From Salana multivorans (GTDB lineage: Bacteria; Actinomycetota; Actinomycetes; Actinomycetales; Beutenbergiaceae): 64,000 bases of DNA. A model generated the notes under the pieces. The model did no database searches. It was not told the DNA's origin and saw only the letters and a program-made list of their open reading frames with translations. Positions 59,100 through 64,000 of the stretch are shown here, one piece after another. The stretch is taken from the NCBI RefSeq assembly GCF_003751805.1, contig NZ_RKHQ01000001.1:124001-188000 (forward strand), in the 5' to 3' direction. Both the position numbers and the translations under genes were made by a program. Numbering within the stretch: position 1 is the stretch's first letter; the number at the start of each line of letters is the position of its first letter.

Positions 59100-59525
59100 G
59101 TGTCGGGCGCTGGCGCGGAGACCGGCGAGGACTGGACGGCGCGGCGCCGCGAGGCGGCCGCCGAGCAGGAGCGCCGCCTGCAGGAGCGCAAGCGGGTCGA
59201 GTCGGCCAGGGCGCAGGCGATCATCGACGCCTTCCTCGCCCGCGCCGCGACCGACGCCGTACCCCCGGTCCCGCTCGTGGTGCGCGGCCGGCGCGGCGGT
59301 CAGGCCCGGACGTCGCTGACCGGCTGGTACCTCAAGACGGACGGCTCGGTCGCCGTCTCGACCCAGGGCGGCTTCTACGTCCTCATCCAGGACCTCTCGT
59401 TCCTGGAGCGGATGCGCGGCTACACGCCGCCGCCGACGGACCCGCCGCTCATCGTCGGCGAGGGCGGCGGCGACGGCGAGACGATCGACATGGACGCCGC
59501 CCTGGCCCGCCACCTCAAGTCCTGA
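59100..59525 (+). CDS. Conserved hypothetical protein
   Basis: A 141-residue protein beginning at the GTG at 59100. A charged helix (WTARRREAAAEQERRLQERK) precedes a compact beta-rich half (TSLTGWYLKTDGSVAVSTQG, then FYVLIQDLSFLERMRGY). I recall similar actinobacterial proteins but no function. Its position right behind the DivIVA-like gene suggests cotranscription. Confidence 0.75.
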   Translation: MSGAGAETGEDWTARRREAAAEQERRLQERKRVESARAQAIIDAFLARAATDAVPPVPLVVRGRRGGQARTSLTGWYLKTDGSVAVSTQGGFYVLIQDLSFLERMRGYTPPPTDPPLIVGEGGGDGETIDMDAALARHLKS

Positions 59526-59536
59526 CGGATGGCCGC

Positions 59537-59550
59537 CGGGCGCGCCCGGT
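59537..59550. terminator. Palindrome between convergent genes
   Basis: CCGGGCGCGCCCGG is a perfect 14-bp palindrome, able to form a 5-bp stem with a CGCG loop. It lies midway between the stop at 59525 and the convergent response-regulator stop at 59560. It is short for a terminator, hence the low confidence. Confidence 0.35.
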
Positions 59551-59559
59551 GCCGCGGCG

Positions 59560-60276
59560 TCACGGCGTCACGAGACCCGAGGAGTAGGCGAACACGACGA
59601 GCTGGACGCGGTTGACCAGGTCCAGCTTGGTGAGCAGCGAGCGGACGTGGCTCTTCACCGTCGCCTCGGAGCAGAACAACTCCCGCCCGATCTCGAGGTT
59701 GGACAGGCCCCGCGTCACGGCGTCCAGCACCTCCAGCTCGCGCGGCGAGAGCAGCGCGAGCCGCGGGTCCACCGCCGGGCACGCCCGTCGTGCCGCGACG
59801 TACCCCGTGACGACCCGGTGCGTGACGGCCGGGTCGAGCACGCTGTCGCCGGCGGCCACCCGCCGCACCGCCGTGAGCAGCTCGGCCGGCTCGGCGTCCT
59901 TGAGCAGGAACCCGCTCGCACCCGCGGCCAGCGCCCCCGCGAGGTAGTCCTCGTCGTCGAACGTCGTGAGCACGAGCGCCCGGACGCGCGCCAGCTCGGC
60001 GTCGGCCGTGAGCACCTCGATCGCCTCGATGCCGCTCATCCGCGGCATCCGCACGTCCATCAGCACGACGTCGGGCCGCTCGCGCCGCACCACATCGACG
60101 GCCGCCCGGCCGTCGCCGGCCTCCCCCACCACGTCGATGCCGGGGTCGTGGTCGAGGATGAGCCGCAGCCCCAGCCGGATGGTCGCCTGGTCGTCGACGA
60201 CGACGACGCGGACGGGTCGCGTCCCCTCCTCCGCCGCGCCGCCGGGTCGCGTCGGGTCGGCTCCGGGCGCGCTCAC
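59560..60276 (-). CDS. NarL/LuxR-family response regulator
   Basis: A 238-residue regulator. The receiver domain has the acid pair D28-D29 (VVVVDDQATIRLGL), the phosphoacceptor D74 in VVLMDVRMPRMSG, and T/K in LTTFDDEDY and LLKDAEP. The C-terminal LuxR-type HTH is LSPRELEVLDAVTRGLSNLE, then IGRELFCSEATVKSHV. The GTG at 60276 overlaps the histidine-kinase stop (GTGA). Phosphorylated by the adjacent kinase, it should bind DNA as a dimer. The target genes are unknown. Confidence 0.94.
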   Translation of the reverse strand: MSAPGADPTRPGGAAEEGTRPVRVVVVDDQATIRLGLRLILDHDPGIDVVGEAGDGRAAVDVVRRERPDVVLMDVRMPRMSGIEAIEVLTADAELARVRALVLTTFDDEDYLAGALAAGASGFLLKDAEPAELLTAVRRVAAGDSVLDPAVTHRVVTGYVAARRACPAVDPRLALLSPRELEVLDAVTRGLSNLEIGRELFCSEATVKSHVRSLLTKLDLVNRVQLVVFAYSSGLVTP

Positions 60277-61556
60277 GGGGCGCGCCTCGTCGTCACGGGC
60301 AGGTCCGCGACGACCCGCCAGCCCGCTCCCGCGGGGCCCGCGGTGAGCGAGCCGCCCAGCGCCTCGGCCCGCTCGGTCATGTGGCGCAGGCCGTTCCCGC
60401 CCGCGCGCCGCACGCCCGAACCGGCCGCCGGCCCCGCGTCGCTCACGACGAGTCGCGCGCGGTCGGCCCGCTCGACCGTGAGGGCGACGACGGCCTCGTC
60501 CGCGCGCGAGTGGAGGGCGACGTTGGTCAGCGCCTCCTGGGCGATGAGGGCGATCGCGGTCTCCAGCTCCTGCCCGAGCGGGTCCAGCTCGGGCGGCAGC
60601 TCCAGCCGGACCGCGAGCTCGGAGCTCGTCACGCGGTCGGCCGTGCGCTCGAGGACCGCGTCCAGCGAGGCCGTCGTCGTCGACATGGCGCCGGAGTCCT
60701 CCCGCAGGACCTGGACGAGCGAGCGGGTGGCCGCGAGCGCCTCCTTGCCCTCGCCGGCGATCCAGCCGAGCGTCTCGCGGGCGAGGCCCGGCTCGTCGAC
60801 GTGGACGGCGGCCTGCGAGCGCACGACGATCGCCGTCACGTGGTGGGCGACGACGTCGTGCAGGTCCCGCGCGATCCGGTTCCGCTCGGCCGTGACGGCC
60901 CGCTCGGACTCCGCCCGCTGGAGCGCGACCAGCGCGGCGTTGCGGTCCTCCAGCTCGGCGCGGGTCTGGTCGAGGCGGCGGACCACGTGGCCGAGGGCGA
61001 CGGCGACCAGCACGATGGCCTCGGCCTGGACCAGCCGGGACGGGTCGGAGAGGAGGACGAGGGTTCCGTCCAGCCCCGGCCACACGTTGAGCAGGTGCCA
61101 GTACCAGCCGGTCGGGCTGCCGTCCGCCTCGACCATCCGCCAGACCCAGGTCCCGACCTCGCCCGTCATCGTCCCGATGTACTGGTGGCTCGCGGCCGCC
61201 AGGACCGCGGGCAGACCGGCCGTCAGCCACGTCATCCGGCCGCTCCGGATGACGGAGAACGTGGCGAGGGCGAGCGGCCCGAGCTGGAGGATGGTGAGCA
61301 GGCCGGTGCGGAACACGACGACCGTCGCGACGGCGACGAGCCAGAACCCGAGCACCGGGCGCGCGCGGCGCAGCGCGATCGCCAGGGCGAGCAGGCCGCC
61401 GCTCCACCAGTAGATGGAGGAGCGGAAGGGACGCCAGCCGGCCTCGTGGAGCACCACGATGGCGAGCGCCCAGAGCAGGAGGACACCGAGGCCGACGAGG
61501 GCGTCCACCGTCCCGACGCCGAGGCGTGGGCGCCAGGAGGACCCGGTGGTCGACAT
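60273..61556 (-). CDS. Two-component sensor histidine kinase (HisKA_3 type)
   Basis: A 427-residue kinase. Five or so hydrophobic helices (15-190) carry no large external sensing domain. They are followed by the dimerisation/phosphoacceptor helix ERNRIARDLHDVVAHHVTAI (His233) and a C-terminal ATPase with ALIAQEALTNVALHSRA and GGNGLRHMTERAEALGGSL. This is the DesK/LiaS-like intramembrane-sensing type, often tuned to envelope stress. The ATG at 61556 is the start. Its cognate regulator follows with a 4-bp overlap. Confidence 0.93.
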   Translation of the reverse strand: MSTTGSSWRPRLGVGTVDALVGLGVLLLWALAIVVLHEAGWRPFRSSIYWWSGGLLALAIALRRARPVLGFWLVAVATVVVFRTGLLTILQLGPLALATFSVIRSGRMTWLTAGLPAVLAAASHQYIGTMTGEVGTWVWRMVEADGSPTGWYWHLLNVWPGLDGTLVLLSDPSRLVQAEAIVLVAVALGHVVRRLDQTRAELEDRNAALVALQRAESERAVTAERNRIARDLHDVVAHHVTAIVVRSQAAVHVDEPGLARETLGWIAGEGKEALAATRSLVQVLREDSGAMSTTTASLDAVLERTADRVTSSELAVRLELPPELDPLGQELETAIALIAQEALTNVALHSRADEAVVALTVERADRARLVVSDAGPAAGSGVRRAGGNGLRHMTERAEALGGSLTAGPAGAGWRVVADLPVTTRRAP

Positions 61557-61760
61557 GGCTCTCACGCTAACCGAGCGCAACGCGGCGCACCTCAGCCCTA
61601 CGGCGGGAATGCGCCGCCGTCCCGGTGCCGTCCGCGCGGTCGCGACCGTCCCGGCTCAGCCCTGGGGCTGAGCATCCCCGGACCGGGGTTCCGCCGGGCG
61701 GACGGACGGGCTGACCGTCGGGCCGATGCCGCTCACCGCGCCCGGCGGTTGGCTGGGGGC

Positions 61761-62825
61761 ATGTCCCTGCCACGACGAACGGCCCGGCCCACGCCCCAGC
61801 TCCCCCGCGTCCGGAGGTGCCGCGCGACCCGCGGCGTCGTGCTCGCGACGGCAGCGCTCGCCACGACGCTGGCGGCCTGCTCGGGCGGCGGCTCCGGTCC
61901 CGCCGACCCCGCCGCGTCCGGGAGCGCGGCGAGCGCCGAGGAGTCCGCCGCCACCATGGGCCCCGACGCGTCGGCCGGCGCGGACGCCGGCGTCGTCGAC
62001 CCCACCGCCCCGTCCCCGCTGGAGGCGGCCTGGGCTCGGATCGAGGGACGCGCCGGCCTCACGCTCGAGGACGAGGTCGCCGAGGGGCGGGCACTGGCGA
62101 TCGCCGCCCAGGACGCGATGGCGGCGTGCATGGCCGCCGAGGGGTTCGAGTACGTCCCGTGGCTGCCCGAGGGGCCGATCAGCGGTGGCCCGGGGATCGC
62201 GACGCTGCCCGAGTACGCGGGGCTCGACCCCGTCGAGCGGGCGCGGCAGATCGGCTACGGGTTCATCATGGACCGGCGGGCGGACCTGGAGGACCCGGTC
62301 GACATCGGGGTCGACCCCAACCTCGAGATCCGCGAGGCGCTGAGCGACGAGGGCCGCCGGATGTACGGCGAGGCCGCAGCCGGGTGCAGCCGGGGCGAAT
62401 CGACGCCCGAGGAGGTCGCCCGGTTCCAGGACCCGGTCTACGTCGAGCTCCAGGAGGACACGGCGCGGGTCGAGGTCGCGATCTGGCAGGACCCGCGGGT
62501 GGTCGCGCTCGACCGCGCGTGGGCGGGCTGCGTCGCGGACGCCGGCTTCCCCGGGCTCGCCCAGCCCTACGAGACGATCAACCTGGTCTCCGAGCGCTGG
62601 GAGGAGTGGCGGCGCGCGCACGGGTCGGCCCCGGCGGCGGGGGCGGCCGAGCTCCAGGAGCTGGTCGACTGGGAGGTCTCGCTCGCCGTCGCGGACGCGA
62701 CCTGCCAGGCCGACCTCGACTACGTCGCGGCGCACCGAACCGTCCGGGACGAGCACGAGTCCGCGTTCGTCGCGGATCGCGAGGACGACATCGCCTACCT
62801 CACCGAGCTGTTCGCGACGGAGTGA
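61761..62825 (+). CDS. Secreted lipoprotein, function unknown
   Basis: A 354-residue protein with a basic N-terminus (RRTARP...RRCRATR), hydrophobic core VVLATAALATTLA, lipobox LAAC and Cys40. A Ser/Ala/Asp-rich linker precedes a helical domain with several Cys residues (about 120, 200, 258, 318) and many Trp/Tyr. I recall similar actinobacterial lipoproteins without known function. The ATG at 61761 lacks a good RBS. It is divergent from the histidine-kinase gene across 204 bp, which holds no clear feature, and may be part of its regulon. Confidence 0.75.
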   Translation: MSLPRRTARPTPQLPRVRRCRATRGVVLATAALATTLAACSGGGSGPADPAASGSAASAEESAATMGPDASAGADAGVVDPTAPSPLEAAWARIEGRAGLTLEDEVAEGRALAIAAQDAMAACMAAEGFEYVPWLPEGPISGGPGIATLPEYAGLDPVERARQIGYGFIMDRRADLEDPVDIGVDPNLEIREALSDEGRRMYGEAAAGCSRGESTPEEVARFQDPVYVELQEDTARVEVAIWQDPRVVALDRAWAGCVADAGFPGLAQPYETINLVSERWEEWRRAHGSAPAAGAAELQELVDWEVSLAVADATCQADLDYVAAHRTVRDEHESAFVADREDDIAYLTELFATE

Positions 62826-62851
62826 CCGGTCGGCCACCCCGGGCTCGGCGC

Positions 62852-63934
62852 TCAGCCCGCGTGTCGGCGGTGCAGCGGGTAACCGGTGACGGCCAGGACG
62901 CGACGGCCCGGGTCGTCCGGCGGCAGGGTCTCGGCCAGGGCGAGCAGCCGCTCGACGTTGCGCCAGGGCGCCACGGCGAGCGCGACCGGGAACAGCGACG
63001 CGCACCCCTCCTCGCCGCACGCCGCCCGGAGCGTCTCCAGCGCCCCCGCGTCGTCGCCCTCGCGCGCGCGCCGCATCGCCTCCGCGAGCAGCGTGCCGTG
63101 CCGCGCCCGGCGCGACTGGGCCGGCATCCGGTCGAGGTCGAGCGGACGGCGGGAGCGCGCCCCGCCGGTCGTCGCCACGCGCACGGCGCGGACGCGGTCG
63201 CGCGCCTCCGGCGGCGCCCCCTTCGTCCGGACCGACGGCTCCTCCTCGAGCCAGGTCCGCATCGTCATCTCGGCCACGGCGACCCGCGCCGACAGGAACG
63301 CCGGGTGGGTGCGCACCCGCGAGGTCCAGTGCTCGCCGTCAAGGAGCGTCGCGCGCAGCCGGGCCAGCTCGGCCAGCTCCCCGCACGTCACCAGTGCGAC
63401 GACGTGCGGGAGGACCAGGATCGGCCACGACGCCGGCCGGGGCACGACCTCGGCCGCCGCCGTCGTGTGCGCGAGGGCGCGCTCCGGATCATCGTCGTCG
63501 AGGCTCGTCCACGCCGAGCGGACGGCGGCGTGCACCACGTCGAGCTCGGTCCCCGTGGTCACGGGCGGGTCGAGGGCCAGCCGGGTCGACGGCACCTGCT
63601 GCCACGGCCGGACGCCGTTGAAGACGTCCGTCGCGTCCTCGAACAGGTCGAGGCTCGCGCGGACCGCGTCGGGTGCGCCCGGCGCGCGCCTCGCCAGCTC
63701 CGACAGCGTCCGAGCCTCCCGGTGCCGGTCGACCTGGACGAGAACGCCGAGGACGCGCAGCGCGTCGTCGGGCCGGACGGCCTCGAGCCGATCGGCGCAC
63801 AGCCGGCCGACGAGGTCGAGCCACCGCGTCGCGCACTCCAGCGCCTCGGCGAGCCGGGCCCGACCGGCCGCCTCGACCGCGCGCCGGGCGAGGGCCGGCA
63901 GCCGCGGGACGGGATCCGTCCCCAGGACCGTCAT
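62852..63934 (-). CDS. Hypothetical protein, helical repeat-like
   Basis: 360 residues, Arg/Ala/Leu-rich, soluble, and predicted mostly helical, with repeat-like Ala-rich helices (ALARRAVEAAGRARLAEALE; PERALAHTTAAAEVV; DDAGALETLRAACGE). TPR-like folding is possible, but I cannot identify a family. The ATG at 63934 is chosen because it overlaps the upstream stop (ATGA). It is downstream of, and coupled to, the partial gene at the window edge. Confidence 0.68.
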   Translation of the reverse strand: MTVLGTDPVPRLPALARRAVEAAGRARLAEALECATRWLDLVGRLCADRLEAVRPDDALRVLGVLVQVDRHREARTLSELARRAPGAPDAVRASLDLFEDATDVFNGVRPWQQVPSTRLALDPPVTTGTELDVVHAAVRSAWTSLDDDDPERALAHTTAAAEVVPRPASWPILVLPHVVALVTCGELAELARLRATLLDGEHWTSRVRTHPAFLSARVAVAEMTMRTWLEEEPSVRTKGAPPEARDRVRAVRVATTGGARSRRPLDLDRMPAQSRRARHGTLLAEAMRRAREGDDAGALETLRAACGEEGCASLFPVALAVAPWRNVERLLALAETLPPDDPGRRVLAVTGYPLHRRHAG

Positions 63935-64000
63935 GTCCCGGTGCACCGGCGCCAGAAGGTCTCGAGTGCGTCGGCCACGGCCTCCGGGTCCTCGGTCGCC
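63931..64000 (-). CDS. C-terminal end of a gene entering from the right
   Basis: The last 22 residues (ATEDPEAVADALETFWRRCTGT) and stop of a minus-strand gene whose body lies beyond the window. The stop overlaps the next ATG by 4 bp. Too little is present to name it. Confidence 0.6.
   Translation of the reverse strand, partial: ATEDPEAVADALETFWRRCTGT

Overview
The window reads as chromosome of a very high-GC actinobacterium. The 16S sequence, the tandem TTGACN-N17/18-TANGGT rRNA promoters, the GatCAB genes, the GlgE pathway, a Scy/DivIVA-like coiled-coil gene and many GTG starts with 4-bp GTGA/ATGA overlaps all fit. A cellobiose phosphorylase and the general gene content suggest Micrococcales, near Cellulomonadaceae, Beutenbergiaceae or Bogoriellaceae. 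That placement is an inference, not a phylogeny. I see no insertion sequence, prophage, CRISPR array or tRNA gene.

Layout. (1) 1-2044: the 5' two-thirds of a 16S rRNA gene on the minus strand, its leader and two promoters. (2) 2045-20068: a long minus-strand housekeeping block. It holds ilvD, a DtxR-type regulator, gatB-gatA-gatC, a small membrane protein, a 5-oxoprolinase operon (pxpA-B-C behind a conserved hypothetical gene), a TetR/MFS efflux pair, ligA, a MetE-like protein and mnmA. A small island (ICMT-like methyltransferase, XRE regulator, DUF6907 protein) lies between ligA and the MetE-like gene. (3) 20184-24967: a plus-strand pair made of a GlmU-like/phosphohexomutase fusion and a GH94 cellobiose phosphorylase. 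(4) 25054-28089: a large, repeat-built, sortase-type surface protein. (5) 28385-34692: an ABC-2 exporter, then amino-sugar catabolism (nagB, nagA, GH20 hexosaminidase). (6) 34784-41541: a GalT-like DUF4921 protein, an atypical SDR, a hydrolase, cysteine desulfurase, isochorismatase-family protein and etfB-etfA. (7) 41559-53392: glycogen metabolism (glgX; glgE-mak-glgB) with trpS and its attenuator between. (8) 53424-64000: a MazF-type toxin-antitoxin pair, a thioredoxin/TPR protein, lipoproteins, a DivIVA-like scaffold protein and a two-component system.

How the genes work together. The order gatB-gatA-gatC, ligA, MetE-like, mnmA, iscS-like, etfA, etfB follows the order I recall from Mycobacterium tuberculosis (Rv3009c-Rv3029c), so the backbone is ancestral and the accessory blocks sit between anchors. 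IscS-like desulfurase would supply sulfur to MnmA. Cellobiose phosphorylase would feed glucose-1-phosphate to the mutase half of its neighbour, at the branch between glycolysis and glycogen. GlgE, Mak, GlgB and GlgX build and trim alpha-glucan. GH20, NagA and NagB turn GlcNAc oligomers into fructose-6-phosphate. Similar GTAAGG-type dyads before the fusion gene and before the GH20 operon suggest a shared sugar-responsive repressor, possibly of the ROK family.

The most interesting signals are a textbook Trp-codon attenuator in front of trpS, and the fusion protein whose nucleotidyltransferase half lacks the usual nucleotide-binding signature.
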